DNA of 64,000 nt from JANSWY01 sp965267245 (GCA_965267245.1 OZ253939.1:186001-250000); one strand, 5' to 3'. Shown: positions 36,210-45,177, counted from the stretch's first letter. Program-made: numbers and translations. Notes: a model not told the origin generated them from the letters alone.

Positions 36210-36319
36210 CTTTGTTAGTTATTTGAAAACGCTTTTTTTCTAATCCTGTGCGAGAATTAATTCTGTTAAGATAATGCTTATTGCGCTTAACGCAAAAACG
36301 CTCAAATAACTTTTGAATA

Positions 36320-37381
36320 TCAAACAGTCATATCTTGTCTATTATATGTCTCTGAATAAGCTTCCCACCAATAATGATCCTGATTAACCATTCTCTTATT
36401 AAACCATTGGCCTGGCTTAGGTGTAATTAACGGTACGTTCTTGAGAGCTGCATTTTCAACAGTTCTGAGAATGGGATCGTACCAGCTATGAGGAGCAAGA
36501 TCGAAGGTGCCCCAATGTATGGGGACGAAAATACCCCCATCAATAGCTTGAAATGCTTCAATTGCCTCTTCTGGGTTTAAGTGAATATTGTGCCATAAAT
36601 GATGGTATGCACCAATTGGCATCAATGAAATATCAAAAGGACCAAGTGCTTCTCCAATCGCCTGAAAGTTGTCGTGGATACCTGAATCACCTCCAAAATA
36701 CACTTTTTGGTCTCCCATCTCAATTGACCATGACGACCAAAGAGATCTGTCTCTGGTAAATAATCTCCCTGAGAAATGTCTGGCTGGGGCCGCAGTAAAC
36801 TTGAAATCATCTACGACTATGGATTCCCACCAATCCAGTTCTACTATATGCTCGTTTTCTATTCCCCAATGCTGTAGAGTAGGGCCAACACCAATAGGAG
36901 CTATGAATTTTTTGGCCTTGTGCCTGATCCTTTTAATCGTTTGATAATCGAGATGATCATAGTGATCATGTGATAATAAAACAACATCGAGATCTGGTAA
37001 GTCATCAGCGCTGATGGGAGAGGGGTGATATCTTTTTGGACCCATAAAGCTGAATGGGGAAGCTCTCTCAGATAACATAGGGTCCATTAAAATATATTTA
37101 CCCTGAAAATGCAATAATAATGCAGCATGCCCCAGCCAATTTATTTGAATGTCACTTTGATCAATTATATCAGTGCAAGTTTCGTCAAAGTCATAGGTGG
37201 GTTGGGGGGAGGCTTCCACTTTTCTTGTCATATAGGTTTTGATGATTTCCGGCATCATGCCAAAATTTCCGGCAGTTGTGATGCTTTGGTTTCTTATTTT
37301 TTGACCATCAAATTGTTTTGATTTCTGTAATGTAGCCTTGTTGGCTGGTTTACCTACTGAGGGAATAATTGAATGAATCAT
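36320..37381 (-). CDS. MBL-fold metallo-hydrolase (NAPE-PLD-like)
   Basis: A 353-residue metallo-beta-lactamase-fold hydrolase. Metal ligands are visible in LLSHDHYDHLDY (HxHxDH), a downstream His in PARHFSG, and FGGDSGIH; HWGTFDLAPHSW near the C-terminus adds the last His. INWLGHAALLLHFQGKYILMDPML is the usual opening strand pair. The layout resembles N-acyl-phosphatidylethanolamine phospholipase D and UlaG-like proteins. There is no signal peptide; the first ~60 residues are basic and unstructured-looking. Substrate is not determined. Confidence 0.9.
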   Translation of the reverse strand: MIHSIIPSVGKPANKATLQKSKQFDGQKIRNQSITTAGNFGMMPEIIKTYMTRKVEASPQPTYDFDETCTDIIDQSDIQINWLGHAALLLHFQGKYILMDPMLSERASPFSFMGPKRYHPSPISADDLPDLDVVLLSHDHYDHLDYQTIKRIRHKAKKFIAPIGVGPTLQHWGIENEHIVELDWWESIVVDDFKFTAAPARHFSGRLFTRDRSLWSSWSIEMGDQKVYFGGDSGIHDNFQAIGEALGPFDISLMPIGAYHHLWHNIHLNPEEAIEAFQAIDGGIFVPIHWGTFDLAPHSWYDPILRTVENAALKNVPLITPKPGQWFNKRMVNQDHYWWEAYSETYNRQDMTV

Positions 37382-37448
37382 TATGTGCTATTACAAATTG
37401 TACGACCCTTCAATGACGAACTGAAAGAGAAAATATTTTTGACGGGCT

Positions 37449-38948
37449 TTACTCGATTATAATTGCCTGGCTGTAAAGATTATTATTTGAAAGAATTCTC
37501 AGCCAGTATACTCCTTTTTCCAAACCGTGGATGTCCAGTGTAGTTCGGTTACTAAGAAGACTTTTGCTGGTTTGTAAAAGGCTTTGTCCATTGTAAGACC
37601 ATAGTTCCAATTCTACTTCTTCATTGCCCTCCGGAACCTCCAAGTAGAGTGTCAGTTTGCTTTGCGCCTGTGATGGATTTGGGTAAACTACCAGTTTATT
37701 CGTTACAAGGTCATTAGTATCTGTCACCAGGAAGGTTGGTCTTACTAAAAATAACCCGAAACTTCTATCGCTAATTGCAATGGTCCCACTTTCAAAGAAT
37801 GGGTAATTACTCCAACTACCTGCAAATGAGACATCATTGTCGGGGGGATGTGTATCGAAATATCCTACTTCCTGAAGTGTGCCCTCAGTCAGGTCAGATG
37901 TTGAAAAAATCCTCAACCCCGCCGTGTAATTACTAAGAAATGCATAATCACCATTTACGTAGATGTTATGATCAATTGCATCATAATCACTGTAATAGCT
38001 ATCAATATAAACCGGGTTGTCCAGGTCCTGAATATCCCAAATAAGTATTCTTGTATTATATCCTTGATATATTTCATCTAATTCGTCTGTGCTAAGGTAA
38101 TAGCGATGGTCCTCAGTTAACCAACCCTGATGGGAGTATGTGGCACTGTCATAAGTGGCTATAGAAAGAAGACTCGGAGAACTACTATTGGAAACATCCA
38201 CAATCTGAAAGGATTCCTCGCATGCATTGAAACACAAAGATTTACCTCTGTATTGCTCATCGGGTCCATTATAAATCACGCAATGTGCGTCATGTACATA
38301 ATTATCTGGTATTTCCAGTGCAAAGCAACCTGCAAACGTTGGAAATTTCGGGTCATTGATATCCACAATGTGCAAACCTCCATTTGCACAGGATTTTCCA
38401 TACCGAACGCCCAACAGGTACGCGTAACCAGATTCTTCATTAATAGCGATATTATGGCAGGTACTTATTTCATCATAATGAGCATCCTCTGTAAATACTT
38501 CAGGAGGATTCTCAACATTCCTTAATCTTGTTAAATCAAATACCTGCATTCCATGATCAGCATCTTCACTTACAATAAATGCGTGATTTTTATATGTTTT
38601 GATATCTCGCCACTTGCTGAGGCTATTGTTCCCATGTTCTTCCAGAATTCCAAGTACGATTGGCGATAAAGGGTTTGAAATATCAACAAAAGAGGTGCCA
38701 TTTGCCATACCAACAATTGCATATTCCTTTCCTGTATCAGGGTCTGTCCAACCCCAAATATCATTTAACCATAAGCCATCATACTCGGCAAGCAATTCAT
38801 TAGGAAGAACTCTGGCTAATAAATCTATACTGTCACAAGGGAAATCCCCGGCAAATCCATCAACACAAGGAGTTTGTCCAAGTGAAGTCAAGGAAAGAGA
38901 CGCTGAAATAAAAAGTATGACAAGTTGTTTAATGCACATGTTTTTCAT
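37449..38948 (-). CDS. Choice-of-anchor B (LVIVD) protein, T9SS substrate
   Basis: The ATG chosen gives 499 residues; the frame is open to a TTG three codons upstream. A signal peptide is followed by a cysteine-containing cap (TPCVDGFAGDFPC) and LVIVD-type beta-propeller blades (GMANGTSFVDISNPLSPIVLGIL, GLHIVDINDPKFPTFAGCF, YDSATYSHQGWLTEDH). The last ~80 residues are a type A Por sorting domain (VYPNPSQAQSKLTLYL ... LEKGVYWLRIL), directing export by the type IX system and cell-surface attachment. The neighbouring gene is a close paralogue. Ligand is unknown. Confidence 0.9.
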   Translation of the reverse strand: MKNMCIKQLVILFISASLSLTSLGQTPCVDGFAGDFPCDSIDLLARVLPNELLAEYDGLWLNDIWGWTDPDTGKEYAIVGMANGTSFVDISNPLSPIVLGILEEHGNNSLSKWRDIKTYKNHAFIVSEDADHGMQVFDLTRLRNVENPPEVFTEDAHYDEISTCHNIAINEESGYAYLLGVRYGKSCANGGLHIVDINDPKFPTFAGCFALEIPDNYVHDAHCVIYNGPDEQYRGKSLCFNACEESFQIVDVSNSSSPSLLSIATYDSATYSHQGWLTEDHRYYLSTDELDEIYQGYNTRILIWDIQDLDNPVYIDSYYSDYDAIDHNIYVNGDYAFLSNYTAGLRIFSTSDLTEGTLQEVGYFDTHPPDNDVSFAGSWSNYPFFESGTIAISDRSFGLFLVRPTFLVTDTNDLVTNKLVVYPNPSQAQSKLTLYLEVPEGNEEVELELWSYNGQSLLQTSKSLLSNRTTLDIHGLEKGVYWLRILSNNNLYSQAIIIE

Positions 38949-39018
38949 CCAGGTCAATTATTGAAATAGGGTCTATTATATTTTCATAAACAACCATATA
39001 GGCTAAAACCCTATACAT

Positions 39019-41010
39019 TTAATTGATTACAACTCTGCTCAAGTAATGATGATCTGCGCCTAAAACTTTTATGTAATAGATGCCTTTTTGAAAGTCCTTC
39101 AAATCAAATGTTATCCTGTTTTCGTCGATGATTTCCGGGCTCAAGGTTGTTGATTTACCAGTAACATCTACAAGCAGAAACTTATGGTTTCCAGCGGATT
39201 CAGGTAAATCAATCGTGAATATATCGTTGGTAGGATTTGGAAAGGCCTGCAATGATGTTAGGTTTCTTGAATCCGTGGAAATTATATTTATTGTTTGAGA
39301 AGTTGACTGAACTCCACAATCGTTAAATACTGTTTGAGTGACTGTATATGTACCTTCCTGAGAATATGTATGTGTAGGTATCGGACTGGTAGTTATTTCC
39401 GATCCATCACCAAAATCCCATTCGTAATGAGTACCATATCTTGCAGTGTTATCAACCTTGATTGTCAATCCTCGTAGTTGAACCACGAAATTTGGAATTG
39501 GCAAAGGGTCTATTCGATCGAAATAAACTGGGCCACTATAGACTATAGTTCCTTCAGATTCACCCTTGCATCTGACAGATCCTTCCTCCAGCCATAGAGG
39601 TAAACTAGTGACATCCAATACTGAGGAATTTACGCCACTAAAGAACTCGTTGTTGGTTAGGTTCTCATACCCATCCAGTGTGTCAACTTGCCACTGGTAT
39701 GAAACATTTTTATTGTCTGAGAATACCTCAAATTCCATTTCTGTCCCTTCACAACCATTAATTGTTGCTGTTTCATTGGCCATGTAAAATGGTAGATTAG
39801 CTTTCAAAACAAACAAACCACGTACCTGATCTGTCACGATGATTGTACCGCTTTCAAAATATGGGTAGTTGCTCCAGGTTCCATTGTATTCTGTATTGTC
39901 ATTCTCCGGATAAGTGTCAAAGAATCCTATTTCATACATTTTCCCTTCGCTGACCATATCAACGTTCAGAATTCTTAAACCATGGTTATAATTCGATTGA
40001 TAAAGGTATTTATCGCGAATATAAAGGTTATGGTCAATAGCCTGGGTGACACCATAGTAGCTGTCAATATACTCAGGATTATCCAGGTCAGTCATGTCCC
40101 ACATTAAAGTTCTTGTATTGTTTGAGAGGTTGCTTTCATCCAGCTCATCATTACTAATGAAGTAAGCATGGTCTTCAGTCAACCACCCCTGGTGAGCATA
40201 CACCGCACCTTCGTAATAAGAAATTGAGATTAAGCTGGCATTCGCCGGATCCGTCACGTCTATTACCTGCACAGATTCTTCATTTGAGCTGAAGCAAATT
40301 TGTTTCCCCTGGTGTTCCTCATCGGGTCCATTGTAAACCACGCACTGTGTATCGTGGGAATAGGCATCCGGTTCCGCAAGTGCGAAACAACCAGCGTATT
40401 GGGGGGCTAATGGATTATTTACGTCTATAATATGAAGACCGGCGGAAGTACATATTTGATCTTGTAATCCACCTTGCGCTCTGATACCAACAACATATGC
40501 ATATCCTGTTTCTTCATTGATGAATAGGTTATGGGCTCTTCCAAATCTACCGTAGTGGGCGTCTTCCGTAAAGGTTTCAAATCTATTTCTTGCGGCCCCT
40601 CTTAGTCTTGTAAGATCAAATATTTGAAGTCCATGAGTATTGTCTTCCGCTACAATAAAAGCGTAGTTATTAAAGACCTTAATGTCTCTCCAAAGCGTAG
40701 AACTGTTTTGTCCGTGTTCCGGTAAGATACCAATAACTGAAGGATTCAATGGATCGGTTACATCTACGAAGGAAGTACCATTTGGCATACCCACCAGTGC
40801 ATATTCTCTCTTTGTATCCGGGTCTGTCCATCCCCAAACATCATTTGTCCATAAACTGTTGAACTCTGATCCAAGCGCACTTGGTTCAACCAGGGAAAGT
40901 AATTCTACATTGTTACATGGGTAGTCTCCGGCATAACCATTTTCGCAGGGTGTTTGGCTAATGGCTAGATTGGATAAAATTGTTGCTATTAGGATTAGGC
41001 AATACTTCAT
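39019..41010 (-). CDS. Choice-of-anchor B protein with PKD domain, T9SS substrate
   Basis: A 663-residue paralogue of the next gene: same TPCENGYAGDYPC cap, LVIVD propeller (GMPNGTSFVDVTDPLNPSVIGIL, GLHIIDVNNPLAPQYAGCF, YAHQGWLTEDHAYF). It has ~165 extra residues: a region with paired cysteines (INGCEGTEMEFEV ... VRCKGES) and then a PKD domain (about 520-590, YEWDFGDGSEITTSPIPTHTYSQEGTYTVTQTV). It ends in a type A Por sorting domain (LQAFPNPTNDIFTIDL ... FQKGIYYIKVL). It should be exported and attached at the surface. Confidence 0.9.
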   Translation of the reverse strand: MKYCLILIATILSNLAISQTPCENGYAGDYPCNNVELLSLVEPSALGSEFNSLWTNDVWGWTDPDTKREYALVGMPNGTSFVDVTDPLNPSVIGILPEHGQNSSTLWRDIKVFNNYAFIVAEDNTHGLQIFDLTRLRGAARNRFETFTEDAHYGRFGRAHNLFINEETGYAYVVGIRAQGGLQDQICTSAGLHIIDVNNPLAPQYAGCFALAEPDAYSHDTQCVVYNGPDEEHQGKQICFSSNEESVQVIDVTDPANASLISISYYEGAVYAHQGWLTEDHAYFISNDELDESNLSNNTRTLMWDMTDLDNPEYIDSYYGVTQAIDHNLYIRDKYLYQSNYNHGLRILNVDMVSEGKMYEIGFFDTYPENDNTEYNGTWSNYPYFESGTIIVTDQVRGLFVLKANLPFYMANETATINGCEGTEMEFEVFSDNKNVSYQWQVDTLDGYENLTNNEFFSGVNSSVLDVTSLPLWLEEGSVRCKGESEGTIVYSGPVYFDRIDPLPIPNFVVQLRGLTIKVDNTARYGTHYEWDFGDGSEITTSPIPTHTYSQEGTYTVTQTVFNDCGVQSTSQTINIISTDSRNLTSLQAFPNPTNDIFTIDLPESAGNHKFLLVDVTGKSTTLSPEIIDENRITFDLKDFQKGIYYIKVLGADHHYLSRVVIN

Positions 41011-41040
41011 AATACAGATTTGGGTTTAATGTTGTATACA

Positions 41041-41081
41041 GGTTAAATGCTAAAAACCCCAGTAAGGTTCAGCATTTAACC
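41041..41081. repeat. Long inverted repeat between cyclophilin and T9SS gene
   Basis: GGTTAAATGCT at 41041-41051 pairs perfectly with AGCATTTAACC at 41071-41081. The 19-nt spacer holds a smaller AACC / GGTT pair, giving a tall cruciform-like hairpin. No T run follows on either strand, so it is not a standard terminator. It could be an RNA-stability element or an operator. Confidence 0.6.
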
Positions 41082-41088
41082 CAACTTA

Positions 41089-41526
41089 TTATCCTTTGTT
41101 GATAATTACTTTCTCCATCACGTCACCTTGTTGGATCTGGTCAATCACTTCCAAACCTTCTACCACTTTGGCAAATACGGTGTGATTTCTATCCAGGTGC
41201 TGGGTGTTTTCACGGCTATGGCAAATGAAAAACTGGGAACCTCCGGTATTTCTACCTGCATGAGCCATACTTACGACACCTCTATCGTGAAATTGGTTGT
41301 CTCCATCCAATTCACAGTCTATCGTATAGCCTGGTCCACCATTTCCAATTCCATTAGGGCAACCACCTTGAATAACAAAATTGGGAATCACCCGGTGAAA
41401 GGTAAGTCCATCATAAAATCCTTTTTCGGCAAGGTCAACAAAGTTTTTAACAGTATTTGGAGCGTCTTTCTCAAAGAACTCCAGTTTCATTGTTCCTTTT
41501 TTGGTTTGAATTTCTGCTGTAGTCAT
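41089..41526 (-). CDS. Cyclophilin-type peptidyl-prolyl isomerase
   Basis: A 145-residue single-domain cytoplasmic cyclophilin. FHRVIPNFVIQGGCPNGIGNGGPGY carries the catalytic Arg and the Phe/Gln of the active site. The remaining family blocks are GVVSMAHAGRNTGGSQFFI and the histidine at LDRNHTVFAKVVEG. It speeds proline isomerisation during folding. No signal peptide. It is preceded on the same strand by a receiver-only response regulator 26 nt away, so the two may share a transcript. Confidence 0.95.
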   Translation of the reverse strand: MTTAEIQTKKGTMKLEFFEKDAPNTVKNFVDLAEKGFYDGLTFHRVIPNFVIQGGCPNGIGNGGPGYTIDCELDGDNQFHDRGVVSMAHAGRNTGGSQFFICHSRENTQHLDRNHTVFAKVVEGLEVIDQIQQGDVMEKVIINKG

Positions 41527-41552
41527 TTATTAAGAATATTTTTTCAAATATA

Positions 41553-41912
41553 CTACAACGACATTACTTGTTTGATTGCTTCGGCAAGTTGTTCGGGGGA
41601 TACTAAATCTCTTTTGTTGATAAACATATCAATATCCTCATCTTTATTGTCTACCAGGTCCAGTCTACTGGAAATAACAATGATTCTAGGTCTTGTATTG
41701 ATAGTCTCTAAAGTTTCGAGTCCATCCAGATAAGGCATTTCTATGTCTAACAACAATAAGTCGGGCTTGAATTTGGCGATGGCCACTGCACCTTTCACGG
41801 GATCTTGATAGGATCCAGCTAACTCGATGAAGTCCATTTCATGGACATATGCTTCCAATACTTTGATGAATAATGGATCATCCTCAAGGATAATGCATTT
41901 AACCTTTGACAT
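41553..41912 (-). CDS. Receiver-only response regulator
   Basis: A 119-residue stand-alone receiver domain. Acidic residues LEDD lie at 9-12, phospho-acceptor Asp56 is in LLLLDIEMP, the Ser/Thr switch is IVISS and the conserved Lys position is NKRDL. There is no output domain, so it must act by protein contact or as a phosphorelay intermediate. No kinase is adjacent. It may be in one transcript with the cyclophilin downstream. Confidence 0.92.
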   Translation of the reverse strand: MSKVKCIILEDDPLFIKVLEAYVHEMDFIELAGSYQDPVKGAVAIAKFKPDLLLLDIEMPYLDGLETLETINTRPRIIVISSRLDLVDNKDEDIDMFINKRDLVSPEQLAEAIKQVMSL

Positions 41913-41960
41913 TAATCAAAGATACAAACTACAATGGTTGAACTGAAGTTCGGATTTAAA

Positions 41961-42128
41961 TTATTTCTGTGTGTGGTGAGCAATATACTTCTTGCACTGT
42001 TCTTCTGAACCAAGATAAAGAATGCTACCTGCCTTTCTAACTACCCAGGTTTTTTCTTGTTTGTCGTACTTAAGTTTGAGTTTGTCGTCTGCTGACCCAC
42101 TGAAGAGAAGTTTGCGAATGAGTTCCAT
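41961..42128 (-). CDS. Small protein, 55 residues (W-V-V/G/C-Y family)
   Basis: An open frame from ATG to TAA encoding 55 residues, beginning MELIRKLLFSGSADDKLKLK and ending CKKYIAHHTQK. It is real by comparison: residues about 16-50 align without gaps to the 58-residue protein at 43.4 kb, sharing TWVV/SWVV, K-x-G, and C-x-x-Y. The pattern suggests two or three beta strands followed by a helix, somewhat like DUF2188-type mini-domains. No membrane segment. Function is unknown. Confidence 0.7.
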   Translation of the reverse strand: MELIRKLLFSGSADDKLKLKYDKQEKTWVVRKAGSILYLGSEEQCKKYIAHHTQK

Positions 42129-42253
42129 GTTGTAAGAATCTAAAATGTAAAACCGTGCGAATTTAATTTTTTAAAGATATAATTAAATTATTTCATGTCA
42201 AACTAATTTTCGTAAAAAATTGCATTAATCTGTGGAAATATTGAATAAAAAAA

Positions 42254-42275
42254 GGCTAACTCTAATGAGCAAGCC
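42254..42275 (-). terminator. Probable terminator, minus strand
   Basis: GGCT..CTC / GAG..AGCC interrupted stem with TAAT loop, followed on the minus strand by seven T, 36 nt after the next gene's stop codon. Confidence 0.6.
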
Positions 42276-42310
42276 CTTAATTCCAATCAGCTATATAAAA
42301 TACAAAATCG

Positions 42311-42727
42311 TTATTGAATACTCCTGTAAGATTCAATCAACTCTTGAATTCTCTCAGCATTAACGCGTAATGAGGCTGGAGAAATATTCGTCAAATGAGT
42401 CAATTCATTGAGAATGTCGGTTTTAGCCAAATTGACTTCCTGGAACTTCTCTATGGTATTCTTATTGAGAATTTCTTGTTTATAGGCTTTTTTGATAGCC
42501 TTTTCGGATTTCTTAATGTCTTTTTTGATAAGGGGTATAAGTTCTTTTATACCTTCCCGTGTTCCTGCAAAAGTTCTCTTATCAATTGATTCAATGATTG
42601 TGAGGCAAATTTGCTCAATCTCAGCATCATCTACTGATTCGGTTTCCAATGTATCAATTGAATACACTTCATTCAATGAGATGATCATACCTAGAAAAAT
42701 CATCAATACTTGCTTTAAAGTTTTCAT
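42311..42727 (-). CDS. Exported small helical protein, unknown function
   Basis: A 138-residue protein with a signal peptide (VLMIFLGMIISLNEVYS). The mature part is almost entirely helical and rich in Glu, Lys and Ile (IKELIPLIKKDIKKSEKAIKKAYKQEIL), suggesting a periplasmic coiled coil or helical bundle. I recognise no family. It stands alone with its own terminator. Confidence 0.65.
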   Translation of the reverse strand: MKTLKQVLMIFLGMIISLNEVYSIDTLETESVDDAEIEQICLTIIESIDKRTFAGTREGIKELIPLIKKDIKKSEKAIKKAYKQEILNKNTIEKFQEVNLAKTDILNELTHLTNISPASLRVNAERIQELIESYRSIQ

Positions 42728-42871
42728 AACATTTTCAGTTACTCCCGATACAAAATTACCGAAAATTTATAAATAACTAAAAAACAGCATGTTATATAGA
42801 TGTACTTAAATTAAAAGTAGATGAATGGGTGGATTATGTCGGTAAAAATTAAGTGATTAATAGATGCTGCC

Positions 42872-43240
42872 TTAGTTTCCGGCAGCTTTCCATGCCCTAT
42901 ATCCACCTTTTAAATCGTAAACTGTATTGAATCCTTCTTTAGCGAATATTTGGGCTGCTTTAGCGCTTCTACCGCCAACAGCACAGTAAACAACCACTGG
43001 CTTAGTTTTATCTAATTCATTTAATTTGGCCTGAAACTGTTTGTCGTAGAAGTCTATAAGTGTCGCTCCTTCTATCACGCCATAACTTGTTTCCTCAGGT
43101 GTTCGGACGTCAACAATCTGAATATCCTGGTTTGAGGCTTTGAGCGAAATGAAATCATCTACTGTAATAAGGTCAGACACTTGAGGTTGCTGACATGAAA
43201 TTAGAAATATTGATAATATAAAGAGGTATCTCATGGTCAT
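42872..43240 (-). CDS. Rhodanese-domain lipoprotein
   Basis: The chosen ATG gives 122 residues; the frame stays open ten codons further up and another ATG lies two codons in. A lipoprotein signal (FILSIFLISCQQ) is followed by one rhodanese domain: IQIVDVRTPEE and the active-site loop VVYCAVGGRSAKAA with the catalytic Cys, then DLKGGYRAWKAAGN. It probably transfers sulfane sulfur or acts as a thiol carrier on the periplasmic side. Substrate is unknown. A GCTGCC / GGCAGC hairpin overlaps the stop codon. Confidence 0.9.
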   Translation of the reverse strand: MTMRYLFILSIFLISCQQPQVSDLITVDDFISLKASNQDIQIVDVRTPEETSYGVIEGATLIDFYDKQFQAKLNELDKTKPVVVYCAVGGRSAKAAQIFAKEGFNTVYDLKGGYRAWKAAGN

Positions 43241-43392
43241 TTTTGGGATAAATATAGAATCTTTTATCATTTGCTAATGTAACAAATGTTATAGTGACAT
43301 TTGTTGATTTGAACTACTCAATTATATTGACCAGTCAGTCGTAATTATTTCCTGTTCGCCAATCTGAGGAGTAAATAGCATAGATTCCTGCG

Positions 43393-43400
43393 TATATTTG
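43393..43400 (+). promoter_or_regulatory. -7 promoter element upstream of the 58-residue gene
   Basis: TATATTTG matches the Bacteroidota -7 consensus TAnnTTTG, 32 nt before the small gene's ATG. No TTG stands at the expected -33 distance. Confidence 0.45.
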
Positions 43401-43432
43401 ATAAGTGTTAAATATTAAAAATTAAATCAGCT

Positions 43433-43609
43433 ATGTTAAACATGTTAAATATTGTTAGGTCTACTTTTGTGTATGCAATTAAATCAGCCATCTATGGTTA
43501 TCAGGTAAAATTTGAAAACACAGAGAATTCCTGGGTTGTAGCAAAAAAAGGTAAAGTATACTTTATGGATACTAAAAGAAAGTGCTACGAGTACGTATGC
43601 CAGGCATAA
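43433..43609 (+). CDS. Small protein, 58 residues (W-V-V/G/C-Y family)
   Basis: An open frame from ATG to TAA encoding 58 residues, with a second in-frame ATG three codons later. A mildly hydrophobic N-terminus (LNIVRSTFVYAIKSAIYGY) precedes a segment homologous to the 55-residue protein at 41.96 kb: SWVVAKKGKVYFMDTKRKCYEYV. It has its own -7 element and a clean terminator, so it is a free-standing gene. It carries two further cysteines near the end (CYEYVCQA). Function is unknown. Confidence 0.75.
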   Translation: MLNMLNIVRSTFVYAIKSAIYGYQVKFENTENSWVVAKKGKVYFMDTKRKCYEYVCQA

Positions 43610-43636
43610 GATATATAGGAAGTGCAGTAAGTTGAG

Positions 43637-43662
43637 GGCGCCAAAATCTGGTGCCTTTTTTT
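43637..43662 (+). terminator. Intrinsic terminator of the 58-residue gene
   Basis: GGCGCC / GGTGCC stem (one G-T pair) with a 7-nt loop, followed by seven T, 28 nt after the stop codon. Confidence 0.85.
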
Positions 43663-43709
43663 GTGTTTTGAGTCCAGGGGTTAGATTTATCTTTATTGTG
43701 GTAAGCTAT

Positions 43710-44144
43710 TTAGGCAACTTCCTGAGTTGGGAAAAAGTCATCGTCAATAGCTTCCCAGGAATAACCTTGTTCCTCTATGTTGAGAAATTTTATGGCAGAT
43801 TTGGTGTCCGCTACATGTTTCAGTTTTACATCGTTATTTAATTCAAATGGAATCTGATCTACATTGATTTTTAAACTGGCAGGCTTTACTACTAGTACCC
43901 AGTTTATGTTCTCACCTGATAGAAAGGGCATGTTTCGTTGTAATTGTGACAATGGGGTAAGAAAGGACTGGTTCAGTAATCGGTTATCAATTATCAGGCT
44001 CAATGGAGTTTCTGCAGATTCTATGTAAGGTTCAATTACGTCAATGATCTCCATAAAACTGCCCGGCATAATATTTTCTGTGAGATAGGTGCATGCCAAA
44101 ATTTGATTGGGTATTACCCAGCCGACCTTATAATTTTTTCCCAT
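43710..44144 (-). CDS. STAS/SpoIIAA-like protein
   Basis: A 144-residue soluble protein with alternating strands and helices: VGWVIPNQILACTYLTENIM, LSLIIDNRLLNQ, INWVLVVKPAS and a closing helix DTKSAIKFLN. The layout and length suit SpoIIAA-like STAS domains in Bacteroidota, which have unknown ligands and often sit singly. No phosphorylatable serine motif of anti-sigma antagonists is clear. A second candidate of the same fold is at 61.5 kb. Fold assignment is inference. Confidence 0.55.
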   Translation of the reverse strand: MGKNYKVGWVIPNQILACTYLTENIMPGSFMEIIDVIEPYIESAETPLSLIIDNRLLNQSFLTPLSQLQRNMPFLSGENINWVLVVKPASLKINVDQIPFELNNDVKLKHVADTKSAIKFLNIEEQGYSWEAIDDDFFPTQEVA

Positions 44145-44310
44145 TGGTTCTAGAGATTAGAAACATATTTATCTCAAATATATCAATAAATCGGGTTTGA
44201 ATATTGATATTTTAAGATGGTTACGGGTGAGTGGGTTATTTATTGGATGAGTAGGAATTTATCAAACTTAACCCGGGGAAGTGAGTGACTATCCCCGGGT
44301 TCACTAATAT

Positions 44311-45018
44311 TTAGTCTCGGGCAAAGGCTAATAGAATACGTAGGATATACCAGAATAGAAGCATTAGACTAGCGAATAAACCAAGTGCCGCAGCAACATG
44401 CTGTCCGGTGTGATAATTGTGAACCAGGTTTGAAGTTTGGTAAAGAATGCTTCCAGCTGCTAGTGCAACCATCGCGAATGAAAAGAATAGTCCAAGCTGA
44501 AACCCAAAAATAATTCCAAGAACAATTAGTCCAAGAGCAACCATACCACCGACCATTAGAATATTTCTCAAGAACGAGAAGTCTTTTTTCGTAGTGAATA
44601 CAACCAGTGTAAGCCCAATAAACAAAAAGAGTGTCATAAGGCCAGCTTGCATAATAATTTCAATTCCCGCGAAATTGGCAGCAATTAAAAGCAATGGAAT
44701 AAAAATGATAGCCTCAGCCAAAGTATATAAAAACAATCCAGCATATTGGTTGTTTTGAGAAGTACTGGATCTTGCCCATTTTTCAGCCTGGAACGAAGCA
44801 AACATAAAACCTCCTAACACAAGAAGCCATGTGTATTGCCCTCCAAGCATCCATTCAGCAATTCCATATGCAACCCCGGTCTTAAATAATATAAGTTCAA
44901 GTGCAATAAAACCCAGTACAGCTATTGCCAGGTGTAAATAGGTTTGTCTAATGAATTCAGCTCTTTCAGTTTGAGAGGCCAGATTGAGTGGTTGATAATT
45001 TACGTCTATGTTATTCAT
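44311..45018 (-). CDS. BAX inhibitor-1 / YccA family membrane protein
   Basis: The ATG chosen gives 235 residues. The frame extends 29 codons further up, but that stretch is cysteine-rich and not family-like. Seven transmembrane helices begin about residue 22 after the conserved RAEFIRQTYLHLAIAVLG. GLFLYTLAEAIIFIPLLLIA and the C-terminal LILFWYILRILLAF-type region are typical. Family members modulate membrane proteases or calcium leak. It is monocistronic, with a long intergenic region upstream. Confidence 0.9.
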   Translation of the reverse strand: MNNIDVNYQPLNLASQTERAEFIRQTYLHLAIAVLGFIALELILFKTGVAYGIAEWMLGGQYTWLLVLGGFMFASFQAEKWARSSTSQNNQYAGLFLYTLAEAIIFIPLLLIAANFAGIEIIMQAGLMTLFLFIGLTLVVFTTKKDFSFLRNILMVGGMVALGLIVLGIIFGFQLGLFFSFAMVALAAGSILYQTSNLVHNYHTGQHVAAALGLFASLMLLFWYILRILLAFARD

Positions 45019-45140
45019 TGATGTATAGTTTTTTGTCAAAGTAAAACATTTATGGTCACATGCCAAATTTTGTTTAATTGGACAAAAAGATGAATAAATT
45101 GTCAATCAATAGGATTGGGGATAAAATGTGGATTAACTAC

Positions 45141-45171
45141 TTGAAAACTAGAAAGGAATAACACATATTTG
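45141..45171 (+). promoter_or_regulatory. Near-consensus promoter, intergenic RNA 1
   Basis: TTG (45141-45143), 20-nt spacer, CATATTTG (45164-45171): one mismatch from TTG-N19..21-TAnnTTTG. Confidence 0.5.
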
Positions 45172-45177
45172 ACCATC

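Noticed and set aside
42866..42886. GCTGCC / GGCAGC hairpin at the end of the rhodanese gene as a terminator
   Set aside because: It overlaps the stop codon and has no T run.
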